Shown in pieces: positions 49,325-60,805 of a stretch of 64,000 nucleotides of DNA; the stretch's first letter is position 1; every line of letters starts with the position of its first letter. The stretch lies in assembly GCA_015143295.1 (NCBI GenBank), contig CM026568.1, positions 34,418,441 to 34,482,440 on the forward strand, written 5' to 3'. Made by a program: the position numbers and the translations under genes. The notes beneath the pieces were generated by a model. That model was not told the DNA's origin. It did no database searches and was given only the letters and a program-made list of their open reading frames with translations. The DNA is from Tetracentron sinense (Eukaryota; Streptophyta; Magnoliopsida; Trochodendrales; Trochodendraceae).

Positions 49325-49545
49325 GCCCTTTTTAAATCTTATTAACCGTGGTTAAGATTCATTAACTCTTGGGATTTAATAATATAATGTTGGTTTATAA
49401 ATTTTTTCAAAAGAACAATAACCCTGAGGGTTAAAAATTATTAACTCAAGTTAAATATTTTTTTATAATTTAATTTCCTAAAATCACATCATATTATTAA
49501 ACCCAAAGATTAAATAAATCTTAACCACATAGTGCGATTAAACTA
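49325..49545. mobile_element. Foldback MITE (GTTAAGATTCAC family), copy c
   Basis: CGTGGTTAAGATTCATTAAC and the inverted TAAATAAATCTTAACCAC are opposite ends. The centre contains ATAACCCTGAGGGTTA. AT-rich throughout; no coding. Confidence 0.65.
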
Positions 49546-49929
49546 AGGGAGAGCACAGTTGCTAAAGGAATATGATTCAATCTCGAGTTGTTACAGCAAG
49601 TCTCGCAATGATATGTAATATTGTCTTTTTAGTTTTTTATTTTATTTTATTTTTTTGATATTGAGACACGCAATTAGGCCGCAACCCCAATTAGATGTTA
49701 GTATCTGTCACAGGTGGAAAGTGCAACACTCTCACCCTCTCAAGAATGGAATGCGGAACATCCTTCCATTAGGCCTTCGATGGTTTTGGTCCCAGAATGA
49801 GATTTGTTTTTTAATGGGGCCTAACAGATGGTTTTGGTCTTGGTCTGGTTAGGGCTAGACCACATTCGATCCGGTCTCAGAATGAGATTTGTTTTGGCCC
49901 TCATCCCACATGTCAACACGTGTATATTT

Positions 49930-50035
49930 ACACTTAACTATGGTTAAGATTTACTAACCCTTAGGGTTTAAACATGTAACCTTGGTTTTTAGAGAAAAAA
50001 TTTAACCACAGAAAGCATTTAAAAGGGCTATGTGA
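49930..50035. mobile_element. Foldback MITE, copy d (partial)
   Basis: Shares ATGGTTAAGATTTACTAACC and AACCCTTAGGGTTTAAAC with the family. The right arm is eroded. Confidence 0.45.
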
Positions 50036-50063
50036 GTGGGCCATATGGCAAAATCCGATCCAA

Positions 50064-50291
50064 TCCCATGTGTAATAATAGGGTTGCACGATGGGCTGGG
50101 GTTAAAAGGCTTTTGTAAATCTCTTGAGTTTCAGGCTGATCCTATTCAAAAGGCATGGAATTTACTCTAGCGGAGTCCCATGTGTAATAGGAGGGTTGCA
50201 CGTGGGCTGAGTTCGGGCTAAAAGCCTTTTGTAAATCTCTTGAGTTTCAGGCTGATCCTATTCAAAAGGCATCGAATTTACTGTAGCGGAC
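50064..50291 (+). repeat. Two-unit tandem repeat
   Basis: Two units of about 112-116 bp start TCCCATGTGTAATA at 50064 and 50176 and share TGTAAATCTCTTGAGTTTCA and GATCCTATTCAAAAGGCAT. A third TCCCA start at 50292 is cut off by the next element. Confidence 0.85.
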
Positions 50292-50481
50292 TCCCAAGTC
50301 ACGCAATCGGGCGTCCATTCATCATCGGGCATGTGGCGAAGGGGGGAGAGACATCAAGTGGGGAGAAGTCATTTCATTTTCTACCCATGTTTTTGACTTC
50401 TACTCATTTGATATCTCTCCTTCTTTTTATCGCCACATCCCCGGTGATGAATGAATGCCCAATTACGTGACTCGGGTGTCC
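50288..50481. mobile_element. Foldback element with a Mutator-MITE-like core
   Basis: Arms of about 55 bp (GTCACGCAATCGGGCGTCCA and inverted TGAATGCCCAATTACGTGAC) bound a core containing GGGGAGAAGTCATTTCATTT and TTTGATATCTCTCC. That core is the interior of the MULE MITEs at 645, 1636 and 51213, but the termini are unrelated. No target duplication is clear. Confidence 0.7.
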
Positions 50482-51212
50482 ACCAAAATAATTCTGATGC
50501 CTATTCAAAATTCACCAAAAATCAAGTCCAAACCCTGCCCATGTGTAGCCCTAGTATTAATCCCTCTTTTCAGGGTAACTAGATAATTTTTTTTTAAAAA
50601 TTTATGTTTTGGTGTACTCGTAGAATATGATTTATTTAATGGTGTAGTCAGTACATTATAAGTGGTGTATAATAAGAAAATGTTGGTATGCTCACAGAAC
50701 ATTATAAGTTTGGTGTATAATAAGAAAATGCTGGTGTGTTCAGAGGAGCACCCTATATAACGGATAAAATGTGGTACCTACTAAGTTGGGCCCTCAAGTA
50801 AGAGGACGTTTTTGAATTTTAGGCAAGCTTGTCCCTCAAACCTACAGTAAAATCGGACGGTCTAAACATGTCCGTTCTTTTTTGACAAGTGTCTCAAATG
50901 GACCCAACTTAACATCCAACAGTAAGATTCAAAAAGTATGTCATGTCTCCTCTTTCTAGAGGGACTACTTATTATAAGTTTCAATGAGCATGACTCATTA
51001 GAACCTCTTCCTCTATATATATATATACACATGTGTGTATATGAGAAATGATTAAAAACACTCGATAATATGTACAATCGAGTGTGTGTGACAGTTGGAT
51101 ATTAGAAGACCTTAAGATCTGTGCAAAAGTGAAATAAGACACATTCTTTAGAGCTTAGTCATCTCAATACGAGAAATGATTAAAATGTGTGTGACAGTTG
51201 GATATAAGAAGA

Positions 51213-52047
51213 GGCCTCGGATTGTCTCTGGCGAAGCCAGAAAGGGCTTGTCTTGGGGTTCCAGAGAATAGGGGATAAGTTGTGGATAGGGCTATCAAAG
51301 GGTCAGGGCTGGGTCAACCCTAGTCCTATCCTTCTCTATAAGAGTAAGGCTCTAACCCAGTCCTAACCCTTCAAGGGATGGGGTTGATTGGGCCCTAGCC
51401 CTGCCCTCAAGGGCTAGGGCTAGGGCCGGGCTGGGCCGAGGCAAAGGGACGGAAGAGAACGAGATTTTGTTCAAGAAAACCATTCAAATAGATGGTACAA
51501 TCATACAATATATTGAACTCTTGAAAAAATTTATGATGACTTTCAAGAATAATGAGTATATAAAGAGGTTTAGTTATGAATTTATAAATATACCCCATGT
51601 TAATATCATTAATGGGGGGTTATATTAGTAATTTAAGAACTTAAATTAAGTATTCTTAAAGAGGGGAAGGCGGGTTGGGCAGAGGTCAACCCTGGCCCGG
51701 CCCTATGGAAGAAGGGTTTCTTGGTTTTGGGCCTTACCTAGTTCCAAGGGCCGAAAAATGGCCGGGCTTTGACCGGTTTGGAAGGGCCGGGCCAGGTCGG
51801 GTACCCTTTGACTAGGACTTTTTTGACAGGCCTAGTGGTGGAGAAGTCAAAATCATGGGGCCCATGATTTTGACTTCCCCACACATAATAAGACATGTGG
51901 CGATAAGTGTGTGAGAGAATAAGGGGGAGAGATATCAAATGGGGAGAAGTCAAAATCATGGGGAGAAAATGAAATGACTTCTCCCCATTTTTATGCCAAC
52001 TATCACACAATGTATGGAACCCCTTTCGCCAGAGACAATCCGAGGCC
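51213..52047. mobile_element. Mutator-type MITE, copy 3, interrupted
   Basis: Ends GGCCTCGGATTGTCTCTGGC and CCAGAGACAATCCGAGGCC are flanked by 9-bp repeats ATAAGAAGA (51204-51212) and ATTAGAAGA (52048-52056), one mismatch. The interior palindrome TCATGGGGCCCATGATTTTG is intact, but a hAT element is inserted at 51287-51834. Confidence 0.92.
51287..51834. mobile_element. hAT-like element nested in Mutator MITE copy 3
   Basis: Ends TAGGGCTATCAAAGGGTC and TTTTTTGACAGGCCTA are flanked by GTTGTGGA (51279-51286) and GTGGTGGA (51835-51842). The second matches the uninterrupted MITE sequence. Arms are rich in GGGCCGGGC/GCCCGGCCC-type blocks. Confidence 0.82.
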
Positions 52048-52544
52048 ATTAGAAGACCTCAAGATCTGTGCAAAAATGAAATAAGACACATTCTTTATAG
52101 CTTAGCCATCTCAAGCAGAAAGCACACTTTCCTTTTTATCGTTTGAGACTGTCTATCTTCTTTTCTTTTTTTTTGGCTGTACCATGTTTCTCTCTTCTTC
52201 GTGGACAACTCTTAGAATCACTTACTCTGGCAACACCACGACTCTCTGGCAATATATTTCACTCCGGTAGTGTACAAGTTTGCATTTGACACCACGACTC
52301 TAGCAATATAATTCACCCCGGGAGTATACAAAGCTCCGGAAAGTTTGCATTGAGAATTTTCTTGGTTGATAAAGGGGTATTATGCATTTTGAATGTTAGT
52401 TTTTTTTTTTTTTTAATAGCAAACAATTATAAAAATTTAAGGAGAAATTACAGTTTGAATGTTGATATTATACAGTGGATTGATTAGGAGGACTGCCACT
52501 ATATAACAGTCAATAACAATGGAACCCTCCCCGAGTTAAGAATA

Positions 52545-52745
52545 TTAATTGTTGTTAAAATTTCCCAACCCTTGGGGTTCAACAATCTAACATTACATTT
52601 TAGAAATTTTTTTTTTTAATAACTCTATTACTCTTTAAGGTTAATATTTTTACAATATTTTTTTTTCTAACAAACAAGGTTAGATGGTTGAACTATATGG
52701 GTTAGTGAATCTAAACCACTGTTAAAATAGATTAAAAGGGACACA
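52545..52745. mobile_element. Foldback MITE (GTTAAGATTCAC family), copy e
   Basis: GTTGTTAAAATTTCCCAACC and inverted GGGTTAGTGAATCTAAACCA mark the ends, with AATCTAACATT/AAGGTTAGATGGTTG arms inside. It lies within the large foldback element's loop. Confidence 0.55.
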
Positions 52746-52989
52746 GACTTGTGAGTGTGATTGAACTCGGATAGAGTTCAATCGTAATTGACTGTAGGAG
52801 TTATTGACGTAGAGGAGAGAAGCATGGTATGGCTAAAAGGCTCAGGAAAGTTTGCCTTCCGGATTAGACGGCTAAGCTTGTAAAGAACGTGTCTCTTTTC
52901 ACTTTTGCAGAAATCTTAAGTCCTTCTAATATCCAACGGTCACACATACTATCGAGTGTTTTTAATCACTTCCCTATATATACACACCC

Positions 52990-53713
52990 CGTTGGGCAGC
53001 AACCCCTGTTAGCTTGATTAGTACATGTTCAAGTCAGCGAGCATATCATCAACACCGCTGCACAGACCAAAGTCTAGCCCCTTGGGAAACAAATTCTTTC
53101 ACAATCCCTTTCTATGCCTGAAAGCCATAAATAATGCAATGCAGGAGCTTATTATTGAGGAAGGAACCTAAATAGTTAATTTAGTACTGGGACCAAACCA
53201 ACCCTCAGTTAATATTGCACCCATGGAGTGACCCACTTACAGACATACAACATCACTACTTGTGTAAATGGCAAATATGTTAATAACCATGGTGCCCATA
53301 AGTGACGTCGGAGAGAAATAAAATAAGGAAATTTGTGAAGCGACGGAGCGCAGCATTGGACTTACCGCAACTTCTTTTGATAATTTAGATTCAACACATG
53401 ATCTTACACATTGGCTACGAGATAGTTGCTGGAAGGACGGGGACGAAAAACAGAAGCAGCACAGCCATGATAAAAAAAACTGGAAGCCCCACCCCTTTTA
53501 TACGGACCATCTCGAGGCTAACTGATCCGAAATATTAACTTTAACTCAGGCATGCATGATTACTTTGTATTCGGATTTACACAACATCCCCCTGCACCCA
53601 GCCCAGATCAGCCCAATGATTACTTTGGGGGCCAGCTGGCAGCAAAGGCACCTTCGCCTTGGGAGAAGTAGAGAGAATAGGAAGAGAGACAACTTTGCAG
53701 AGATGATACAACT
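52990..53713. other. AAA-ATPase 3' flank
   Basis: Spacer and probable 3' untranslated region of the AAA-ATPase. No separate gene or element could be supported. Confidence 0.4.
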
Positions 53714-56700
53714 TCACATGAAATAGCTGAGAGCCCTCTTCCTTCTGGAACCCCCTTCACCATAGAGTTCATTCCACTGTACCAGCTCAGTCATGTTTAC
53801 AGATTCAGAACACACACTTGCACAGACCTGTTTCCATGTAGAATTAGAAATTGAAGAGGGAGAGAAGATAGAACATTTCAAAGCAAGGAAGTGGAGAAAA
53901 GAAATCTCATTTTTCTTGTCCTTTTTTTTTTACCTGTTCATGAGCATATCTGAAGTCCTCCGTGTTTAGGGGCCGAATGTCGGCGCTTCCACTCAGTTCC
54001 GGAGCAGGTCTACCTTCTGCTAATGCTGCAGAGAGCTCCTGTTAGAAGTTCAACATATTAGGCCACAGTAACAATAAGTTTCTAGATGTAGAATAATCTG
54101 GCTTTGCTCCACATTACATTTGGGGTGGGGAAGAAGGAATTTCCTCATGAAATGATCCACATAATAATTTGCAAACCACCTAGGATAGAAAGTTATTCCA
54201 GCAATGCAAGGACGAAAAAGCAGTGTAAGCAGCTTGCAAATGATGAAGGAAACTAAATTATCCTCTGAACAAGGTTTGAACTAGCTCCAAGAGGTAGCTT
54301 ATGTTATTTATAGAAGAGCTTCGAAACTAAATCATTGTCCAGACTTTACTACAAGTATATGTTGCATGACTTAGAGAAAGAATTGAAAGAGAGAAGCACA
54401 AGACGCTATTAGGGAACCGGAAACACGGTTTTAAAAATTGAAACATTGCGGTGTGTTTTGGCTGGAATGTGTCCCCCCCCCCCCCAAGGAAGGTGTAATA
54501 CAAAAACAAAAAAGACTTCGACCAAATTTTAATTAACTCCTTGATGTTTCAGTTGACGGAAAAGTAAAAAATGAAAATGTCTCACCTAAGCCTTAACTTT
54601 TGAGGAGCACTCACTTAAAACGCATCTATTACTGTTGGTTTCAACTTTTGAACCAAATTTTCAGTTAATTGGTAAAAAATGATCATTCATTTGGGGATCA
54701 AAGGAGATTAAAGCACTGGGTTGAAGAAAAAAGACCTCAAGGGTTTGAAAATATGTGAAAATAATAATAATTAGAGATTGAATAAGTAACCGAAACCCCC
54801 CCCCCCCCCCCCCCCCAAAACAAAAAAAAAAAAAACAAATCAGATATCATATAGAAAAACAAATTCTTGATTTTTATAAACTTTGATAGAAACTTCCTAA
54901 TTAAAAGACTAATTCTATATTATTAAAAAATTTGTGAATTTCATAAGAACATATACATATATGACAAATCACATTTGTACAATTTAGATAATAGTTTTAT
55001 GACATAGGTTTATTTAAGAAACAGCATTTTGATTAGAAACTTTAAAATTCACAAAAATTAACTCTAGTCGTTCTCATATGTCATGCTTCTTGCTAATAAT
55101 AATAAGTATAAAATGTGTTTAAAATGTTAAGATAGCTTCAAGCCACATTGAAGTCTATGTGGGTTGAGTGTGATGTGTAAGTATTTCATAATAATTTTTT
55201 CCTCTTTTTATGAATGTATTACCGTATGACTATAAATCATTTATTATGTGCAACTAAGAGTTTTTCACATGCCAAACAACTTATGTCACTTTGTTATTGA
55301 TCTCAGTTTTCTTATTTCAATTTTTTTTTCGGCCGAGGGGGGGGGGGGGGATATTAGAGTTCTGCCTCTATATTGATACATATTTATTAATTCCAACCTC
55401 AAAATCCATCCTAAATTTCTAACATTTCTTTAACACTTCCATAGTGTCCGTGATTTTTACAATTTTCCCTTGAAATTCCTCAAAAAGTTTCAAGTTACCT
55501 AAACCAAAGTTTAAACTTTTGGGACGCACCCCAAGAACTTGCTTTTCAATTCTGTAGACATACAGTATTAGGGGCAAGTCGTTTTATCCTCAAAGCAATT
55601 CAGTTCTGAGGACTCAGCTAAGGTTGAAGGTATAAAGATTTTTGACAAGCGATTAACAAGTCCATCGAAGGGGGGAGTTAATCAGCAATATCTAACTACA
55701 TTAGCATCAGAGAAAGAATTTATATTGAAGATTGGCTTACACATCATTGGGAGCTTTGTGTTTTGTATTAAACAACTCAAATGATGTTTCCAAATTGGAT
55801 ATGGAGGGCAGTTCAGATTATCATCTTAGATGCTCAAAGAACTTGTTTCATAAGTTTTTTTTGGATCATCTATTGAATGATTACTTGATTGGTGAGGGTT
55901 CTATTCCATAGTGCAAATTTTTAACCTTCTTTTCACACACAAAAAAATACTACTCAATTTTATATTTTCTTTTTTATTGGTAACAAATTGCTTATTTATC
56001 AAAAGGAAGAAATCAAACCTTCTTTTCCTTCTCCAATATTTCTCTAATTGGGCAGTGTGCAGCAGTAACACACAAATTCTGCAACAGAAAAAAAGTATAA
56101 GAACTTGAAAAGGCAGGATGTAACACCATAAATTAATTAAAAAAAGACCATGAATTGTCCAAAAAGAGTAGCAATGACAACCTTGAGATCGCTGCCGGAA
56201 TATCCATCAGTCATACTTGCAATTGCATCCAAATCAACATCTGGAGACAATTCCTCTTTCGCCAGTATCACTTTTAAGATTTTTGCTCTATTTGGAGAGT
56301 CCGGCAAGTTTACCATCAATCTGTGAAGGAAAACTTATCATTAGAGTACCGATATGTGCTTAGGGGTGTATCCAAACCGAGCTAGCTCGAAGTTCGGCTC
56401 GGCTTGATCAAGCCGAGCTTGAGCTCGAAAATTAGGCTCGATCGAGCCGAGCTGATTTTTAGAGTTTGAAAACGTGTTCAAGCCGAACTTGAGCCAAGGC
56501 CTATTTTATTCAGCTCGGCTCGAAGCTCGGCTTGATTGAGGCTCGATTCGGCTCGGTTTGAATGTTAAATAAAAATTAAAAGAAAATAATATTATATATA
56601 TCAAATATATATAAACAATACAATTATTATTATATACATAATAAAATAATAATTTTTTTATTTATAAATAATTTTTTAATAAATCAAGCCGAGCTCGGCT

Positions 56701-58811
56701 CAAGCTTGAATCAATTCGAGCTCGATCCAAGCGGACCAGATTCAAGCCGAGCTTTTCGAGCAACAGATCAAGCCGAGCTCGAGCCTAGATGTTTACATTT
56801 CAAGCCGGGCCGAGCAAGGCCAAGCTCGGCTCAAACACCTGACTTCCAGTAATGGAAAACAAACTGTCGCTTGCGCAAGATAAAGTAAAAGGATGTTTTA
56901 CCTACGCGGTAGCCTTCTAATAACAGCCTCATCAAGGTCAAAAGGCCGATTTGTGGCTGCAAGTACCAGAACTCGTTCTTTATCTTTCGTACGCAAGCCA
57001 TCCCAGTTGACCATAAATTCATTTTTCATCTTACGCATGGCCTCATGCTCTCCTGGATTTTCTCTCCGACCCAACATGCTATCAACCTGTTAAGAAAAGA
57101 ACCAGAAAAAAAAAGATATAAAGTTACTTCAATTAAAAAAAAAATAGAAACTGCAAATTATAAGGAGTCAGGAATTTTAACAAGTTCACCTCATCGACAA
57201 ATACAACACTAGGAGCAATTTTACTAGCTAGTGAGAAAACAGCCTTCACATACTTCTCACCCTCGCCAAACCACTGCGATAATGGAAATTACAAGATTTC
57301 TTCAAATTTAAGAGCTGAAGTCAATAAGAAATCAAACTATTAAGCAGCTCCTCAGCATTATTAACCTTAGATGTGATGCTGGACATTGAGATGTTAATGA
57401 AGTTCGCACCAGCTTCAGTGGCCACAGCTTTTGCGAGCATTGTCTTCCCCGTTCCAGGGGGTCCAAATAAAAGTATGCCCTTGCAAGGCTGCACATAGGA
57501 GAAACTATGTTAACATTGTTCTTTAGAACAATCTTGAATCATGTAAGCAACTGGCAACATAATAGAAAATGGTTAGTCAAGCATCTTTGCTTTGTGCACA
57601 CACAAAAGAATAAATAACTTGCCACAGGGACTTGGTGGCTAGCCTATGCACCTGGGGAGGGTGGGGGAGGGGGGGGATTAGCTAGTCTTGTAGATCTAAT
57701 AACCTTAGTTGGACAAAGCCTGATTGAGTTCATAAAAGGTGGTGTAAATGCACAAGCTCTTCCTCTAGCATCTGGATGATGGAACCTCGTATTCTAGAAG
57801 GAATATTTGAGAATAGACTCTCAACGAGAATTATGTGCCAACTAAATGAAATCCAAAACCAGCATATAGCAAACATTATAACAAGAAGGGAGAGAAAGGA
57901 AACAAATGATTATGTTCACTATCGTCCCATAACTACCATTCAAAAGAACTTAATGCTGAAATTAGAGAAATGTGCAAACCTTTGTTAGTTGTCCCTTGCA
58001 GAATAATTCAGGTCTCTGTAAAGGAAGCATCACTAACTCCTTCAAAGTATCCTTTACATTTTCAAGAGCTCCAATGTCATCAAACGTCACTCCAATATCA
58101 CTAGGTGGAATAACATCAGCTAGGAGCCTTTTCTCAAATTCATTCTCTGTTACAACATCCTGAGATGGGCCAGCACATTTATTTCATGGAATTATACACA
58201 AATACCTTTTAACAAAGATAGAAAAGAAGCCTCTCGCCTAACAAAATTCATTCAAATTATTTGCATATGGCATTGCTAAGTGTATTAGAAAATCGAATAA
58301 AATCACCTTGAGTGACTTCTTCAAGCTTTTAGTATCATTCTGGATAGCCTGTAGAAGTTCAATCCCATACTGGATACTGCCAGGATTACAATATGGAATT
58401 GCTAAGTGTATAATTCTCATAAAAAATTCAAAAAGATGAAAATGCAATGACATTTCAGTGAATACCTCTCACTAGACAAAACAAGCTTTACATCAGCACC
58501 AGCATCCGGATTCTGCATTAAATGTTGGCTTACAGCCCATCCAACTACCTTCTCAGCACCTGCAATACATGCCACGACATAATTTTACCTATATATTAGT
58601 TGGGAAAAAAAAATCATTTCACAAAGGAGGAATTTTTTTAATGCCATTAAAAATCAAAATGAAAATAGTTTATTTTTCTTTTTTGGATAAGTAAAACAAA
58701 CATACTTCCATTTACCAATCTAAAAAAACACATACTTTCATTTGTAAGAGCATGATCCTTGATGCATAATGTCTCAAGTCCATCACATTCCAGCCCACTT
58801 CGACTGAGAAC
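53714..58811 (-). CDS. Plant AAA-ATPase (At4g02480/DAA1 clade), C-terminal 409 aa, partial
   Basis: Exons in transcript order: 58811-58736, 58559-58466, 58376-58307, 58159-57980, 57488-57366, 57273-57190, 57086-56902, 56320-56182, 56078-56019, 54038-53934, 53827-53714. All phases fit. The visible part has the AAA core: Walker A GPPGTGKT, Walker B VVFVDE, sensor motif AATNRPFD and arginine fingers RRLPRR, followed by the Vps4-like C-terminal helix region ending ALSYFM. Relatives are about 1,000-1,250 aa, some with an FHA domain, and are membrane-linked or organellar ATPases of poorly known substrate. The exon before 58811 (expected DWKQQLDRD-type sequence) was not found up to 64000, so the intron exceeds 5.2 kb or the gene is truncated. 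Confidence 0.92.
54039..56018. other. AAA-ATPase intron with homopolymers and possible decayed hAT element
   Basis: This 1.98-kb intron holds C runs near 54,475 and 54,800, a G run near 55,340 and AT-rich DNA. CGGTTTTAAAAATTGAAAC (54,426) and CCAAAGTTTAAACTTTTGGG (55,503) loosely resemble the hAT ends seen at 41063 and 42832, but no duplication is visible. Confidence 0.4.
56360..56850. mobile_element. Foldback MITE rich in GAGCTCGGCT repeats
   Basis: Arms GGGTGTATCCAAACCGAGC and AGCTCGGCTCAAACACCT invert on each other. Both halves contain many AAGCCGAGCT/AGCTCGGCTT units, so the transcript would fold strongly. It lies in the intron between exons 56902-57086 and 56182-56320. The target duplication is unclear. 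Confidence 0.7.
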
Positions 58812-58904
58812 CTACATATGATGAAGAAAATGAATTATGATAGCTACAAGTAATCATGTCCACAAGGTCACATCTTCGAGCATTAGTCTTGTTACAATTT
58901 ACAT

Positions 58905-60345
58905 CCAAAGTTTTAAAATCAAATCGTTTTAGGATAGATTCGATTCAAATCGTAAATTGTAAGATTTAATTTGATTTTTTAAATATTGTTTAAAAAATAC
59001 ATAATAAATCAGAAATAATTGAATAATCAACTATCCAAAAGATTTCATTCATATCTATTAATAAAAGCAAGTATTGAGCATTTCATTACATACATCATAA
59101 GGAATGCGAATGAACTCCATAGAATGAAAACTTAAGCCCCAATATCATCAAAGATAAATCAATAAAAGAAAACTCATACAATTATGTTGTCAAGATGTAA
59201 CAAAAAATAAACCAATTCTAATAAGATCAACTATCAAGTGCTCTACGTTTCCAACTCCAACTCCATCCTCAATCTAAGTCCTCCACCACAACAAGAGCAA
59301 TATCATCCTCCCCTTCATCTACATCTTCAGAATCCAATGTAGAAATATAACCTTATTCCTCCTCTTCTTCCATAGGGTGGTTGGTTTAGTACCTCACCCG
59401 ATCCTACACGCACATCATTATCTATAGTTCCTTTCCTCTTTCCTGTTACTCCACACACCCCCCCCCCCCCCGATCTTCAAGATCAACCACTTGTTCGAAT
59501 CTACTCGTCCACTATCAAACATTCGGTCCTCTTTTGCTTGTCTAGTCCCTTCTCCCTTTATTAATAAATCTCTAAAGATTTAAATAATGTCTTTGGGATT
59601 TTGTATGCATGCTTTCGCATTCTACCGGGTCCTACCAAGACGGTGTTTCATCCGGAAGACACAAACATTGTATGAATTCCCACTCCAGCTACATCTGAAA
59701 TAACATATTGTTATTGGGATGGACCATGGTATAATGCTTCCAGGTAATGTCTTGATTTACCATAATCTTCCACCAAAATAATACAATCTGCAACCAACAA
59801 TAGAAAGAAAAATTAAAAATAAGGACTCTTTTACTTACTTGGTCAGATTGTCAACAAAGCCCTAGCTTCCCTAAAAGTAAAGTATCTTGCACCCTATGTA
59901 TCATTCTTCAACGTAAATTCACGCCACAAAATATGAAATTGAATTCCATTGAGTATCGAAAATAAAAAGTGAAAATTATGGATTTGAATTCCACAGCGTA
60001 TCCAAGAAGACAAGTGAAAATCTTCACTTAGGGTTCTAGATTCGAAGATAACACAAAACCTCACAAATCTCTTCAAAGAAAGCTTTTAAGTGTTAAAGGA
60101 GAGTTAGGATACTTTTAAATAACATAACATTAGTTTTAAAGCCAAAAGCAAACCAAAAAAGTCAAAAAAGGGTTTTATAAACTTTGGTAAACCCAACACA
60201 ACTGAATCGCACGAATCTGCGACTCGATATGATTCAAAAATGATTCAACACAATTCGTCCCCATTAACTATTTGCAGGCTTAATCGAATCATTTTTGTTG
60301 CAATTCAATTCGCATTGTGAATCGTAACAGTTTAACAACCATGGT
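58905..60345 (-). mobile_element. Possible hAT derivative with a BED-like remnant
   Basis: AT-rich sequence with AATCGATTCAAATCGTAAAT-type motifs at both sides surrounds a minus-strand segment near 59,770-59,690 resembling the BED zinc-finger start of plant hAT transposases (ITWKHYTMVHPNNN). Stops follow. Boundaries and family are uncertain. Confidence 0.35.
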
Positions 60346-60473
60346 TACATCACCACCAATTTCCCTTCAATCATTTTTTTCCTCTCTCGATAAGTAATGA
60401 GGGATATTAGAATAAAGAAAGGAAAGCTAAGCTAAACATCACTCTTGATGTACAAAGAGTGTTGATACGCCCA

Positions 60474-60795
60474 TAGTTACCAAGTCAGGGTTCGGGAATA
60501 ATTCGTCTCGGAAAAAGTTCAAAAAAATCGTCAAAATTGGGAAATAAATCGGGAAAATGTCGGGTAAGAAATGAAAAAATATAAAATAAGATTACTAATT
60601 ATGAAAGGTATAAATAAATATATTTCATATATTAGATATTTATTCGGGAATTTTTCAAAAAACCGTGAATAATTCGTGTTTAATTCGCGACTTTTTCAAA
60701 AAGTATGCAATTTTTCCAAAACTCATGAATACTTCGTGAAAAATTCGAGTATTATTCAGGATTTTTTTTTTAAGTCCGAGAACTTGGTAATTATG
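60474..60795. mobile_element. hAT-type MITE rich in ATTCG motifs
   Basis: Left end TAGTTACCAAGTCAGGGTTC and right end GAACTTGGTAATTATG are inverted. An 8-bp duplication TACGCCCA lies at 60466-60473 and 60796-60803. The interior repeats AATAATTCG and its variants. 322 bp, non-coding. Confidence 0.8.
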
Positions 60796-60805
60796 TACGC
60801 CCACC

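Larger units (their letters stand above)
51031..52988. mobile_element. Large foldback element containing nested MITEs
   Basis: The left arm (AGAAATGATTAAAAACACTC, GTTGGATATTAGAAG, then GCAAAAGTGAAATAAGACAC) recurs inverted at 52,840-52,985 (GAGTGTTTTTAATCACTTCC, CTTCTAATATCCAAC). Part of the left arm is duplicated (51,172-51,212) and interrupted by a Mutator MITE. After the MITE the arm continues at 52,048-52,130. No transposase coding. Confidence 0.75.

Noticed and set aside
54460-54830. Long C and G homopolymers as a regulatory or quadruplex signal
   Set aside because: Simple mononucleotide runs in an intron, without repeated G-tract spacing or conservation evidence; some may be assembly artefacts.
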